A stretch of DNA of 64,000 bases from Variovorax sp. 679 (GTDB lineage: Bacteria > Pseudomonadota > Gammaproteobacteria > Burkholderiales > Burkholderiaceae_C): assembly GCF_003952185.1 (NCBI RefSeq), contig NZ_RXFS01000001.1, forward strand, positions 310,001-374,000, read 5' to 3'. A program made the position numbers and the translations under genes. A model generated the notes under the pieces. It was not told where the DNA came from and ran no database searches. It saw only the letters and a list, made by a program, of their open reading frames with translations. This document shows, one piece after another, positions 25,956 to 34,319 of this stretch; position 1 is the stretch's first letter; each line of letters begins with the position of its first letter.

Positions 25956-26159
25956 ATGCGTCACTTTCATCTTCGTCGTCAGCCGCACGAGCAGCGTGTT
26001 CGTCCGTCGGCCCACGTGGCTGCGCCCGCTACCGCAGTAGCGGCGGCAGAAGCAGCCCCCGTCGTCGATGCCGCGCTCGACCAGGCCGCGGCGCTCTGGA
26101 CCACGCGCCGCATCCGCAGCTTCCTGCTGCTCCAGCCGGCCTGCACGCCCCGTCGCTGA
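25956..26159 (+). CDS. Small ORF (67 aa) in the mgtA leader
   Basis: Strong ribosome site GAAGGAGCC eight bases before the ATG. The product is 67 residues, Arg/His-rich at the start (MRHFHLRRQPHEQRVRP), then an Ala-rich central helix, then a basic and hydrophobic end (TTRRIRSFLLLQPACTPRR). No known family. It may be a leader peptide whose translation reports Mg or amino-acid status, or a small protein co-expressed with the transporter. Coding is uncertain because composition alone is not decisive at this length. Confidence 0.4.
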   Translation: MRHFHLRRQPHEQRVRPSAHVAAPATAVAAAEAAPVVDAALDQAAALWTTRRIRSFLLLQPACTPRR

Positions 26160-26216
26160 GCCGCGACCGGCAGCCCTTCTTTCTCCATCAACCTGCAAGC
26201 AACCCAGGAGCACACC

Positions 26217-26327
26217 ATGGATCCCGCCTCTTGTTGGCGCCATAGCGCGCCCCCTTCGTCCAGATCGATTCCAACAAAGACGCGGTCCGCTGCCGCGCCT
26301 CTCAAAGGGTTGCTCCCGGCAGGCTGA
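26217..26327 (+). CDS. Small ORF (36 aa) ending just before the SD-masking hairpin
   Basis: Ribosome site CCAGGAG precedes the ATG at 26217. The product begins MDPASCWRHSAPPSSRS and ends LKGLLPAG, with six prolines in 36 residues. The stop at 26325-26327 is 13 bases before the first arm of the hairpin at 26341. A ribosome finishing or pausing here would touch the hairpin base. Enterobacterial mgtL is also a short proline-containing leader peptide that begins with an acidic-proline pair; the comparison is by analogy only. Confidence 0.4.
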   Translation: MDPASCWRHSAPPSSRSIPTKTRSAAAPLKGLLPAG

Positions 26328-26340
26328 TTGATGCGCCGGG

Positions 26341-26385
26341 GTTCTCCTTGGGCGGGCGGCAGTGGCGGCCGCCCCGAAGGAGAAC
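26341..26385 (+). promoter_or_regulatory. Hairpin sequestering the mgtA Shine-Dalgarno
   Basis: GTTCTCCTT (26341-26349) is a perfect nine-base complement of AAGGAGAAC (26377-26385), which is the mgtA ribosome site. The stem continues inward with GC-rich pairing (GGGCGG region with CCGCCC region). The ATG follows four bases after the stem. Folded, the ribosome site would be closed, so mgtA translation should need melting of this stem. Confidence 0.7.
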
Positions 26386-26388
26386 ACC

Positions 26389-29154
26389 ATGAAGAACGTC
26401 CTCAAGTCCTTTTTCGAAAGCTTCCTGCGCAGCCGCCACATGCTGCATCACTTCGAGCGCTGGCAGACGCTGCTGGGCTCGAAGCCCGTCGGAACCGGCT
26501 CCGTCAGCATGCCGCCCGACATCGCAAAGGCCCTGCTCGCGGCCTCGCGCACCGATGCCGGCGAGATGCTCGTCAAGCTCGGCAGCTCGCCGCGCGGCCT
26601 GAGCGAAGGCCATGTGCAGGTGCTGCGCAAGCGCCTCGGCAGCAACGAGGTGCGCCATGAACAGCCGCTGCGCTGGTGGCAGCACCTGTGGCAGTGCTAC
26701 CGCAATCCGTTCAACCTGCTGCTGACGGTGCTGGCGCTGGTCTCCTATGTCACCGAGGACATGAAGGCCACGCTGGTCATCGGCAGCATGGTGGTGCTGT
26801 CGACGGTGCTGCGCTTCCTGCAGGAATCGCGCTCCAACAAGGCGGCCGACCGGCTCAAGGCGATGGTCAGCAACACCTCCACGGTGCTGCGGCCCGCGCC
26901 GGGCTACAAGGCTGGCGCGGCCGGTGACGAGGGCTTCGACACCACGCACGCCGGCACGCTGCGCGTCGAGGTGCCGATGCGCGACCTGGTGCCCGGCGAG
27001 GTGATCGCGCTGTCGGCGGGCGACATGATTCCGGCCGACTGCCGCCTGCTCACGGCCAAAGACCTGTTCATCAGCCAGTCGGCGCTGACGGGCGAGGCGA
27101 TGCCGGTCGAGAAGTTCGTCGTCGACCGCGGCGATCACGCGGCGGGCGTTCTCGAACGCGAGAACCTGCTCTTCATGGGCACCAACGTGATCAGCGGCAC
27201 CGCCACCGCGGTGATCGTGCACACCGGCGACCGCACCTTCTTCGGCGCGCTGGCGCAGCGCGTGACGGCCACCGACCGCGGCACCAGCGCCTTCCAGGCC
27301 GGCATCAACCGCGTGAGCTGGGTGCTGATCCGCTTCATGCTGGTGATGGCGCCGCTGGTGCTGGTGATCAACGGCGTGGCCAAGGGCGACTGGTGGGAAG
27401 CGGCGCTGTTCGCGCTGTCGATCGCGGTCGGCCTCACGCCCGAGATGCTGCCGATGATCGTGACCGCCACGCTGGCCAAGGGCGCGGTCGTGATGTCGCG
27501 CCAGAAGGTAATCGTGAAGCGGCTCGAGGCCATCCACAACTTCGGCGCGATGGACGTGCTGTGCACCGACAAGACCGGCACGCTGACGCAGGACCGCATC
27601 GTGCTCGAACGCCACACCAACGCGTGGGGCGAGCAGTCCGATCACGTGCTGCAGCTGGCCTACCTCAACAGCTTTCACCAGACGGGGCTGAAGAACCTGC
27701 TCGACAAGGCGGTGCTGAGCCATGCCGAGATGCAGCTCGAGACGCGCCTGCAGACGGCCTACCGCAAGATCGACGAGGTGCCCTTCGACTTCTCGCGCCG
27801 CCGCATGTCGGTGGTGGTGGCCAACGGCGGCAGCGAGCATCTTCTGATCTGCAAGGGCGCGCTGGAAGAGATCCTGTCGGTGTGCACCTCGGTCGAACGC
27901 GGCGCGGAAGTGCTGGCGCTCGATGCCGACGTGCTGGCGCGCATCCACAGCGTGGCTTCGGAGCTCAACGCCCAGGGCCTGCGCGTGGTGGCCGTGGCCA
28001 GCCGCTCGCTGAAGACCGAGGCGCAGAAGCCGGCCTACGGCGTGGCCGACGAGTCGGGGCTCACGCTGCTCGGATACGTGGCCTTCCTCGATCCGCCGAA
28101 GGAATCGACCGCGCCCGCGCTGCATGCGCTGGCCGGGCACGGCGTGGCGGTGAAGGTATTGACGGGCGACAACGAACTGGTCACGCGCAAGGTCTGCGCG
28201 GACGTGGGCCTCGAAGTCGGCCGCATCGTGCTCGGCAGCGAGATCGAGGACATGGTCGAGGCCGAACTCCGGCTGGTGGTCGAGTCGCACGTGGTGTTCG
28301 CCAAGCTCACGCCCGCGCACAAGGAGCGCATCGTGCACGCGCTGCATGCCAACGGACACGTGGTGGGCTTCATGGGCGACGGCATCAACGACTCGCCCGC
28401 TCTGCGCGCGGCGGACATCGGCATCTCGGTGGACGGCGCGGTGGACGTGGCCAAGGAATCGGCCGACATCATCCTGCTGGAGAAGAGCCTGATGGTGCTG
28501 GAGCAAGGCGTTATCCAGGGCCGCCGCACCTTCGCGAACATGCTCAAGTACATCAAGCTCACCGCGAGCTCGAACTTCGGCAATGTGTTCTCGGTGCTGG
28601 TGGCGAGCGCGTTCCTTCCCTTCCTGCCGATGCTGCCGCTGCACCTGCTGGTGCAGAACCTGCTGTACGACGTGTCGCAGATCGCAATTCCGTTCGACAA
28701 CGTGGACGACGAATTCCTGAAGAGCCCGCAGCGCTGGAACCCGGCCGACCTGGGCCGCTTCATGGTGTTCTTCGGCCCGCTGAGTTCGGTGTTCGACATC
28801 CTCACCTTCACTGTGATGTGGTTCGTCTTCGCGGCCAACACGGTGGGCCACCAGACGCTCTTCCAGTCGGGCTGGTTCGTCGAGGGCCTGCTGTCGCAGA
28901 CGCTGATCGTGCACCTGATCCGCACCCGCAAGATCCCGTTCCTGCAAAGCCGCGCCGCATGGCCGCTGCTGATCATGGGCGCCGCGATCGCCGCGGTGGG
29001 CATCTGGCTGCCGATGGGGCCGCTGTCGCATTACTTCAAGCTGCAGGCACTGCCGCTGATGTACTTCCCGTGGCTGGTGGCGATGCTGCTGGGCTATGCG
29101 CTGCTGACGCAGGCTGTGAAGGGGTGGTATGCGCGGCGGTACGGGTGGCAGTGA
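26389..29154 (+). CDS. mgtA: Magnesium-importing P-type ATPase
   Basis: 921 residues, class IIIB P-type ATPase. The phosphorylation motif CTDKTGTLT places the catalytic Asp at residue 394. Other landmarks are LTGEAMPVEK in the actuator domain, KGALEEILSVC in the nucleotide domain, LTGDNELVTRKVC and MGDGINDSPALRAADIGIS. Ten membrane helices are expected. It imports Mg2+ across the inner membrane. The ATG at 26389 is favoured over 26362 because AAGGAGAA precedes it. It heads a plus-strand group with an FCP1-like phosphatase and mgtC. Regulation through the leader hairpin and small ORFs is likely. Confidence 0.95.
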   Translation: MKNVLKSFFESFLRSRHMLHHFERWQTLLGSKPVGTGSVSMPPDIAKALLAASRTDAGEMLVKLGSSPRGLSEGHVQVLRKRLGSNEVRHEQPLRWWQHLWQCYRNPFNLLLTVLALVSYVTEDMKATLVIGSMVVLSTVLRFLQESRSNKAADRLKAMVSNTSTVLRPAPGYKAGAAGDEGFDTTHAGTLRVEVPMRDLVPGEVIALSAGDMIPADCRLLTAKDLFISQSALTGEAMPVEKFVVDRGDHAAGVLERENLLFMGTNVISGTATAVIVHTGDRTFFGALAQRVTATDRGTSAFQAGINRVSWVLIRFMLVMAPLVLVINGVAKGDWWEAALFALSIAVGLTPEMLPMIVTATLAKGAVVMSRQKVIVKRLEAIHNFGAMDVLCTDKTGTLTQDRIVLERHTNAWGEQSDHVLQLAYLNSFHQTGLKNLLDKAVLSHAEMQLETRLQTAYRKIDEVPFDFSRRRMSVVVANGGSEHLLICKGALEEILSVCTSVERGAEVLALDADVLARIHSVASELNAQGLRVVAVASRSLKTEAQKPAYGVADESGLTLLGYVAFLDPPKESTAPALHALAGHGVAVKVLTGDNELVTRKVCADVGLEVGRIVLGSEIEDMVEAELRLVVESHVVFAKLTPAHKERIVHALHANGHVVGFMGDGINDSPALRAADIGISVDGAVDVAKESADIILLEKSLMVLEQGVIQGRRTFANMLKYIKLTASSNFGNVFSVLVASAFLPFLPMLPLHLLVQNLLYDVSQIAIPFDNVDDEFLKSPQRWNPADLGRFMVFFGPLSSVFDILTFTVMWFVFAANTVGHQTLFQSGWFVEGLLSQTLIVHLIRTRKIPFLQSRAAWPLLIMGAAIAAVGIWLPMGPLSHYFKLQALPLMYFPWLVAMLLGYALLTQAVKGWYARRYGWQ

Positions 29155-29283
29155 TTTGCTGGCGGTGTGCGCTCCGGAGGAACTTGCCCGGGGGCGCGTG
29201 CCAGCCCCCCGGATGCACCCGTTGGCGGGAAGGCACGACGCTCGAATATGCTTTGCCCCGATGTGAGGCCCTTCGACACGCAC

Positions 29284-29859
29284 ATGACACCCAAGACTCG
29301 CAAACTGCTGGTGCTTGACCTCGACGAAACGTTGATTCACGCGACGGAAGACACGCTCGGCCATGCCGAAGACTTCCGTGTCGGCCCCTACCGCGTACAC
29401 CTGCGCCCGCACCTTCCCGAGTTCGTGAGCAGCGTGCTCGCGCAGTTCAGGGTCGGCGTGTGGACCGCATCGGGCGAGAGCTACGCTGCCCAGGTCGTGG
29501 AACGGATCTTTCCGGACGGCACCCTGGAATTCGTCTGGTCGAGCAAGCGCTGCACGACCACGCGGAACTGGACCACGGGCGAGTACCAGACCATCAAGAA
29601 TCTGCAGAAATTGAGATCCAAGGGCTATCCACTCGAATCCATCATCGCCGTCGACGACACGCCGGCCAAGTACGCCAGGAGCTACGGCAACCTGGTGACG
29701 GTGCGCGAGTTCGTGGGCGACAGAAGCGACGTGGAGTTGCCACTGCTGGCCGCCTACTTGGCGCACCTTGCCGACGTTCCGAACGTGAGGAGCGTGGAAA
29801 AGCGCAACTGGCGCGAACACGTGCAGCGGCTCGCGAACACGTCGGCACCCACAAACTGA
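29284..29859 (+). CDS. HAD-superfamily FCP1/NIF-like phosphatase
   Basis: 191 residues. Motif I is DLDETL (Asp12, Asp14), the signature of FCP1/SCP-type CTD phosphatases; TASGES is motif II-like and VDDTPAKYA supplies the last acidic pair. Bacterial homologues are small stand-alone domains with poorly known substrates. A start at 29248 is also possible; I chose 29284 because the fold begins right after it. It lies between mgtA and mgtC on the same strand (130 bases after mgtA, 32 before mgtC), an unusual position suggesting a role in the Mg response. Confidence 0.8.
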   Translation: MTPKTRKLLVLDLDETLIHATEDTLGHAEDFRVGPYRVHLRPHLPEFVSSVLAQFRVGVWTASGESYAAQVVERIFPDGTLEFVWSSKRCTTTRNWTTGEYQTIKNLQKLRSKGYPLESIIAVDDTPAKYARSYGNLVTVREFVGDRSDVELPLLAAYLAHLADVPNVRSVEKRNWREHVQRLANTSAPTN

Positions 29860-29891
29860 ACATCGGCATCACAACAACAAGGAATCCATCG

Positions 29892-30608
29892 ATGCAAGCC
29901 ATCCAGAACATCAACCTGCTCTCGCTGCTCGACACCTTGGTCAGCGTCGCGGCCGCCTTCATCCTCGGCTCGGTGATCGGCCTGGAGCGCCAGATACGCC
30001 AGCGCACCGCCGGCCTGCGCACCAACACACTGGTGGCCGTGGGAGCGGCGGTGTTCGTCGACATGGCCTACCGGCTCGACGGCAGCGGCGGCGCGGTGCG
30101 CGTGGTGGCCTACGTGGTGTCGGGCATCGGCTTCCTGGGCGCGGGCGCGATCATGAAGGAAGGCGCCAACGTCACGGGGCTGAACACGGCGGCGACGCTA
30201 TGGGGATCGGCGGCGGTGGGCGCCTGCGCAGGCGCAGATCTGCTGGGCGAGGCGCTGATTGCGGCGTTGTTCGTGCTGGCCAGCAACACGCTGCTGCGGC
30301 CGGTTGTGAACCGCATCAACCGCCAGCCGATCAGCGAGGGCGCCAGCGAGGCGACGTACGTGGTGCGCGTAATCTGCTCGCGCGCGGCGCGGCCCGAGGT
30401 GCTCGACCAGTTGCTGCTGCTGCTCGAGGCCGCGAACTACCCGGTGCGCGATGTCGACCAGCACCCGTTCGGGCCGGCCGACACCGAGATCGGCGCGACG
30501 CTCTATGCGACGGCGGTCGAGCCCGCGGAACTCGACCGCGTCATCGAGGATCTGGAGGCACTCGACGGCGTGCAGCAGGCCTTCTGGAATGCCACCGCCG
30601 AGGAGTGA
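29892..30608 (+). CDS. mgtC: MgtC/SapB-family membrane protein
   Basis: 238 residues. The N-terminal 130 residues carry four or five membrane helices with the family hallmark GSVIGLERQIRQRTAGLRTNTL and GIGFLGAGAIMKEG. The C-terminal 85 residues form a soluble ACT-like domain. In Salmonella and Mycobacterium, MgtC supports growth at low Mg and limits F-type ATPase activity. Its position beside mgtA is conserved in spirit with those loci. The start at 29892 follows AAGGAA. Confidence 0.9.
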   Translation: MQAIQNINLLSLLDTLVSVAAAFILGSVIGLERQIRQRTAGLRTNTLVAVGAAVFVDMAYRLDGSGGAVRVVAYVVSGIGFLGAGAIMKEGANVTGLNTAATLWGSAAVGACAGADLLGEALIAALFVLASNTLLRPVVNRINRQPISEGASEATYVVRVICSRAARPEVLDQLLLLLEAANYPVRDVDQHPFGPADTEIGATLYATAVEPAELDRVIEDLEALDGVQQAFWNATAEE

Positions 30609-30610
30609 TT

Positions 30611-30626
30611 GAGCCCAAGCGGGCTC
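30611..30626. terminator. Hairpin between convergent mgtC and aldehyde dehydrogenase genes
   Basis: GAGCCC (30611-30616) and GGGCTC (30621-30626) form a perfect six-pair stem with an AAGC loop. It lies between the two stop codons and overlaps the end of the minus-strand gene. It could end transcription from both sides, though no long T-run follows. Confidence 0.5.
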
Positions 30627-32061
30627 AGACGCCCAGGATCGAAACCGCCTTGGTGTTCAGGTAGGCCTCGAGCGCCTCGGGGCCGCCTTCCGAGCCATAG
30701 CCCGAATCCTTCACGCCGCCGAACGGCATTTCCGGCGAGGGCGTGGCGGGCTGGTTGATCCACAGCATGCCCAGCTCGAGCTTCTGGCTCAGCAGGTGGG
30801 CGTTCTTGATCGACTTGGTGAAGGCATAGCCGGCCAGGCCGAAAGGCAGGCGGTTCGCCTCGGTGATCGCTTCCTCGAGCGTGTCGAAGCCGCGGATGGC
30901 GGCGATCGGGCCGAAGGGTTCGTTGTTGAACACGTCGGCGTCCAGCGGCACGTCGGTCAGCACGGTGGGCGCGAAGAAGTTGCCGGCGTCGCCGACGCGC
31001 TCGCCGCCGGTCGCGACCGTCGCGCCCTTCTTGCGGGCGTCTTCCAGCACGTAGGCCATGGCCGTGAGGCGGCGCGCATTGGCCAGCGGGCCGATATTGG
31101 TGCCCTCGGCGAGGCCGTCGCCGAGCTTCAGGCCTTCGGCGTGCTTGACCAGCAGGCTCGCGAACTCGTTGCGCAGGCTGTTGTGCACCAGGAAGCGGGT
31201 CGGCGAGATGCAGACCTGGCCCGCGTTGCGGAACTTGGCCGCGCCCGCGGCCTTGACTGCCAGCGCCACGTCGGCATCTTCGGCCACGATCACCGGGGCA
31301 TGGCCGCCGAGCTCCATCGTCACGCGCTTCATGTGCTGGCCGGCCAGCGCGGCCAGCTGCTTGCCGACCGGGGTCGAGCCCGTGAAAGTCACCTTGCGGA
31401 TGATCGGGTGGGCGATCAGGTAGTTCGAGATTTCAGCAGGGTTGCCGAACACCAGGCCCACCACGCCGGGCGGGATGCCCGCGTCGACGAAGGCGCGCAG
31501 CAGCGCCGCGGGCGACGCCGGGGTTTCTTCCGGCGCCTTCACCAGGAAGGAGCAGCCGGTGGCCAGCGCGGCGCCGAGCTTGCGCACGATCTGGTTGATG
31601 GGGAAGTTCCAAGGCGTGAACGCGGCGACGGGGCCCAGCGGCTCCTTCAGCACCAGCTGCTGCGCGGCCAGGTTGCGCGAGGGCACGATGCGGCCGTAGA
31701 CGCGACGGCCTTCGTCGGCGAACCACTCGATGATGTCGGCGGCAGCCATCGTCTCGACCTTGGCTTCGCCCAGCGGCTTGCCTTGCTCCTGCGTGAGCAG
31801 CTTGGCGATTTCGAGAGCGCGTTCGCGGATCAGGCCCGCGGCGCGGCGCATGACAGCAGAGCGCTCGTTGGCGGGGGTGTTGCGCCAGGTCTCGAAGCCG
31901 CGTTGCGCGGCGGCCAGTGCGCGGTCGAGGTCGGCGATGCTGGCATGCGCCACCTTGCCGATGGCCTTGCCGGTGGCGGGATTCACGACGTCCAGCGTCT
32001 TGCCACCGGTGGCGTCGACCCATTCGTTGTCGATCAGCAGGCGGGTGTCGATGTAGGTCAT
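30625..32061 (-). CDS. gabD: NAD(P)-dependent aldehyde dehydrogenase, succinate-semialdehyde type
   Basis: 478 residues from the ATG at 32061 with GAAGGAAAA upstream. Catalytic features of the ALDH family are present: [11 protein letters not shown] (general-base Glu), [12 protein letters not shown] (nucleophile Cys), [11 protein letters not shown] (cofactor loop) and [10 protein letters not shown]. Closest overall to GabD-like succinate semialdehyde dehydrogenases, which complete GABA breakdown. Related enzymes use other semialdehydes, so the substrate is not certain. No transaminase or regulator lies next to it. The leader upstream of the start contains two hairpins. Confidence 0.8.
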   Translation of the reverse strand: MTYIDTRLLIDNEWVDATGGKTLDVVNPATGKAIGKVAHASIADLDRALAAAQRGFETWRNTPANERSAVMRRAAGLIRERALEIAKLLTQEQGKPLGEAKVETMAAADIIEWFADEGRRVYGRIVPSRNLAAQQLVLKEPLGPVAAFTPWNFPINQIVRKLGAALATGCSFLVKAPEETPASPAALLRAFVDAGIPPGVVGLVFGNPAEISNYLIAHPIIRKVTFTGSTPVGKQLAALAGQHMKRVTMELGGHAPVIVAEDADVALAVKAAGAAKFRNAGQVCISPTRFLVHNSLRNEFASLLVKHAEGLKLGDGLAEGTNIGPLANARRLTAMAYVLEDARKKGATVATGGERVGDAGNFFAPTVLTDVPLDADVFNNEPFGPIAAIRGFDTLEEAITEANRLPFGLAGYAFTKSIKNAHLLSQKLELGMLWINQPATPSPEMPFGGVKDSGYGSEGGPEALEAYLNTKAVSILGV

Positions 32062-32118
32062 GGCGAACTTTTCCTTCGAAGACTGGAGATTGAAAGGGGA
32101 ATCTGGGTGTCCGGCGTG

Positions 32119-32164
32119 GCACCCGGGGGGTGCGCTGTCGACAAACGGCAGCCCTGAGGCTGCC
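32119..32164. promoter_or_regulatory. Two tandem hairpins in the aldehyde dehydrogenase leader
   Basis: GCACCC/GGGTGC (32119-32133, three-base loop) and GGCAGCC/GGCTGCC (32147-32164, CTGA loop) are both perfect. They lie 58-103 bases upstream of the start at 32061. They might act in mRNA stability or attenuation, or end a transcript entering from elsewhere. No T-run is seen. Confidence 0.35.
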
Positions 32165-32287
32165 GGGGGCATAGATTAACCCGAGTTCACAAACCTCGCC
32201 CGGCGCCGGCTACAGGTGAAGGCAGGGGCTGTCATGCGCGCCGAACATAATCCCGCCACTCCAACATACAGAGGACGAGGGAAATCC

Positions 32288-32875
32288 ATGCACGCAGCGC
32301 TGCGCAACAACCTGTTTTTCATCAAGGAACACGTCGGCATCTTCAAGGCGGCCAACAACTACGACATCTTCGACCCGCACTCGCAGCAGAAGATTCTTGA
32401 GTGCCGCGAGCCGGATCTCGGCTTCTTCAGCAAGCTGCTGCGCTTCACCGACTACAAGCGCTTCACGCCCTTCAACGTGGTGGTGTCGACGCCCGAGGGG
32501 CAGAAGGTGCTGTCGGTCAGGCGCGGTGTTTCCATCTTCCTGTCGAAGGTGGAAGTGCTGGACGAAAACGACCAGGTCGTCGGCTTCTTCAAGCAGAAGT
32601 TCTTCTCCATCGGCGGCAAGTTCGACGTGCTCGACGCGCAGGAGCAGGTCGCCTGCACGCTCAAGGGCAAGTGGACCAGCTGGGATTTCCGCTTCGTGCA
32701 GGGCAGCACCGAGTTCGCTGCCGTGTCCAAGAAATGGGCGGGGCTGGGCAAGGAGCTCTTCACCACCGCCGACAACTACATGCTGTCGATCGACCCGGGC
32801 GTGCCGGCCACCGATGCCCGTCGCCTGCTGATCGTGGCAGCAGTGATGTGCATCGACATGGTGCTGAAAGAGTAG
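32288..32875 (+). CDS. LURP-one/phospholipid scramblase-related protein
   Basis: 195 residues, with GAGGGAAATCC before the ATG. It matches the Scramblase/LURP-one-related (Tubby-like) beta-barrel fold: repeated strands such as NYDIFDPHSQQKILEC, VSTPEGQKVLSVRRG and VEVLDENDQVVGFFKQKF, and a hydrophobic C-terminal helix (RLLIVAAVMCIDMVL) buried in the barrel in this fold. Function in bacteria is not established. It is divergent from the aldehyde dehydrogenase gene and converges on the glycerate kinase gene. Confidence 0.75.
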   Translation: MHAALRNNLFFIKEHVGIFKAANNYDIFDPHSQQKILECREPDLGFFSKLLRFTDYKRFTPFNVVVSTPEGQKVLSVRRGVSIFLSKVEVLDENDQVVGFFKQKFFSIGGKFDVLDAQEQVACTLKGKWTSWDFRFVQGSTEFAAVSKKWAGLGKELFTTADNYMLSIDPGVPATDARRLLIVAAVMCIDMVLKE

Positions 32876-32893
32876 CGAGGGCTTTCCCCTCGC
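32875..32893. terminator. Hairpin between convergent genes
   Basis: GCGAGGG (32875-32881) pairs with CCCTCGC (32887-32893), directly after the scramblase-like gene stop and before the glycerate kinase stop. It is a likely bidirectional terminator, followed by a pyrimidine-rich run on the plus strand. Confidence 0.55.
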
Positions 32894-32898
32894 CCCCT

Positions 32899-34239
32899 TC
32901 AGAGCACCAGCAGCGCGCGGAAGTCGTTGACGTTGGTGTGTGTCGGCCCCGTCACGAACAGGTCGCCGATGGCGTCGAAGTAGCCGTAGGCGTCGTTGCG
33001 ATCGAGGTGGTCCGACAGCTTCTTGCCCGCGACGCCGGCGCGCGCCAGCGTGTCTGGGGTGACGAAGGCACCGGCGTTGTCTTCGACACCGTCGATGCCG
33101 TCGGTGTCGGCGGCCAGCGCCCACACCTGCGGCTGGCCCATGAGCGCACCGGCCAGTCCCATGCAGAACTCGCCGGCCCGGCCGCCACGGCCCTTGGCCT
33201 GTCCCGGCTGGCGGGGACGGATCGTCACCGTCGTCTCGCCGCCCGAGAGAATCACGCAGGGCCGAGCGAACGGCTCGCCCCGATGCGCCACTGCACGCGC
33301 CAGTGCGGCGTGCACCTTGCCGACTTCGCGCGACTCGCCTTCCATTTCATCGCTGAGGATGTGCGCCTCGATACCGGCTTCGCGCGCGGCCTTCGCAGCC
33401 GCTTCGAGCGACTGCTGCGGCGTGGCGATCATGTGCGTCTCGTGGCCCTCGAACACGGCGTCGCCGGGCTTGGGCGTTTCGAGTTCGCCGCTTTCCAGCC
33501 GGGCACGCACCGGCGCCGGCACCTCGATGCCGTAGCGGTCGAGGATGGCCAGCGCGTCGGCGCAGGTGGTGGCGTCGGGCACCGTCGGGCCGCTGGCGAT
33601 GACGGCCGCGTCGTCGCCGGGCACGTCGCTGATGGTCAGCGTCACCACGCGGGCCGGCGCGCAAGCCGCGGCCAACCGGCCGCCCTTGATGCGCGAGAGA
33701 TGCTTGCGCACGCAGTTCATCTCGCCGATGCCTGCACCGCTTTCGAGCAGCTGCTTGTTGATGCGCTGCTTGTCGGCCAGCGTCAGGCCCTCGGCGGGCA
33801 GCACCAGCAGCGACGAGCCGCCGCCGGAGATCAGGCACAGCACGAGGTCGTCGGCCGTGAGGCCCTGCGTCAGCGCGAGGATGCGCTCGGCGGCCTGCTG
33901 GCCTGCCGCGTCGGGCACGGGATGCGCGGCCTCGACGATCTCGATGCGCTGCGGCACGCCCTCGGGACGCGGCGGAATGTGGTCGTAGCGCGTGACGACC
34001 AGCCCGGACAGCGGCGCATCGGCCGGCCACAGGGCCTCCAGTGCCTGCACCATCGAGCCGCCGGCCTTGCCGGCGCCCAGCACCAGCGTGCGGCCCTTGG
34101 GCGGCGGCGGCAGGTGGGCGCCCAGCGTGGACAGCGGCAGCGCGCGGTCCACCGCCACGCGGTAGAGGTGCTCGAGAAAGGCGCGCGGGGCTTCGCGCGG
34201 ATCGGGGGTGGGGCCGAAGGATGGGGTCGATGCGGTCAT
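32899..34239 (-). CDS. Glycerate 2-kinase / TtuD-type protein (DUF4147-MOFRL)
   Basis: 446 residues from the ATG at 34239. An N-terminal DUF4147 domain (VLGAGKAGGSMVQALE, LISGGGSSLLVLP, NCVRKHLSRIKGGRLA) and a C-terminal MOFRL domain (ALAADTDGIDGVEDNAGAFV) define the GckA/TtuD family. Older annotations call it hydroxypyruvate reductase; studied members phosphorylate D-glycerate to 2-phosphoglycerate. In this locus it would finish assimilation of glyoxylate from allantoin breakdown via tartronate semialdehyde and glycerate. Genes for glyoxylate carboligase and tartronate semialdehyde reductase are not in the window. Confidence 0.85.
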   Translation of the reverse strand: MTASTPSFGPTPDPREAPRAFLEHLYRVAVDRALPLSTLGAHLPPPPKGRTLVLGAGKAGGSMVQALEALWPADAPLSGLVVTRYDHIPPRPEGVPQRIEIVEAAHPVPDAAGQQAAERILALTQGLTADDLVLCLISGGGSSLLVLPAEGLTLADKQRINKQLLESGAGIGEMNCVRKHLSRIKGGRLAAACAPARVVTLTISDVPGDDAAVIASGPTVPDATTCADALAILDRYGIEVPAPVRARLESGELETPKPGDAVFEGHETHMIATPQQSLEAAAKAAREAGIEAHILSDEMEGESREVGKVHAALARAVAHRGEPFARPCVILSGGETTVTIRPRQPGQAKGRGGRAGEFCMGLAGALMGQPQVWALAADTDGIDGVEDNAGAFVTPDTLARAGVAGKKLSDHLDRNDAYGYFDAIGDLFVTGPTHTNVNDFRALLVL

Positions 34240-34319
34240 TGCTGCTTTGTCTCCAATCCGGCGATTGTGCTGCGGACCTTGACCCGCCACCTTGCCGCCG
34301 GTCAACTTCTTCTATCTGA

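Larger units (their letters stand above)
25588..26388 (+). other. 800-base leader region before mgtA
   Basis: No conventional gene fits this stretch. It contains a candidate sigma-70 promoter near 25664-25692, a small hairpin CTGACT...AGTCAG in the 25.89 kb area, two short reading frames with ribosome sites (25956-26159 and 26217-26327), and a strong hairpin at 26341-26385. The layout looks like a long regulatory 5' leader of a magnesium transporter gene. No recognisable M-box could be traced by eye. Confidence 0.5.

Noticed and set aside
25830..26159. Longer version of the 67-residue leader ORF from a GTG
   Set aside because: No ribosome site before the GTG. The ATG at 25956 has GAAGGAGCC.
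26302..29820. Very long minus-strand open frame (1172 codons) opposite mgtA
   Set aside because: It is His/Arg/Gln-rich and low complexity, as expected from the complement of a high-GC gene. mgtA on the other strand has full family motifs.
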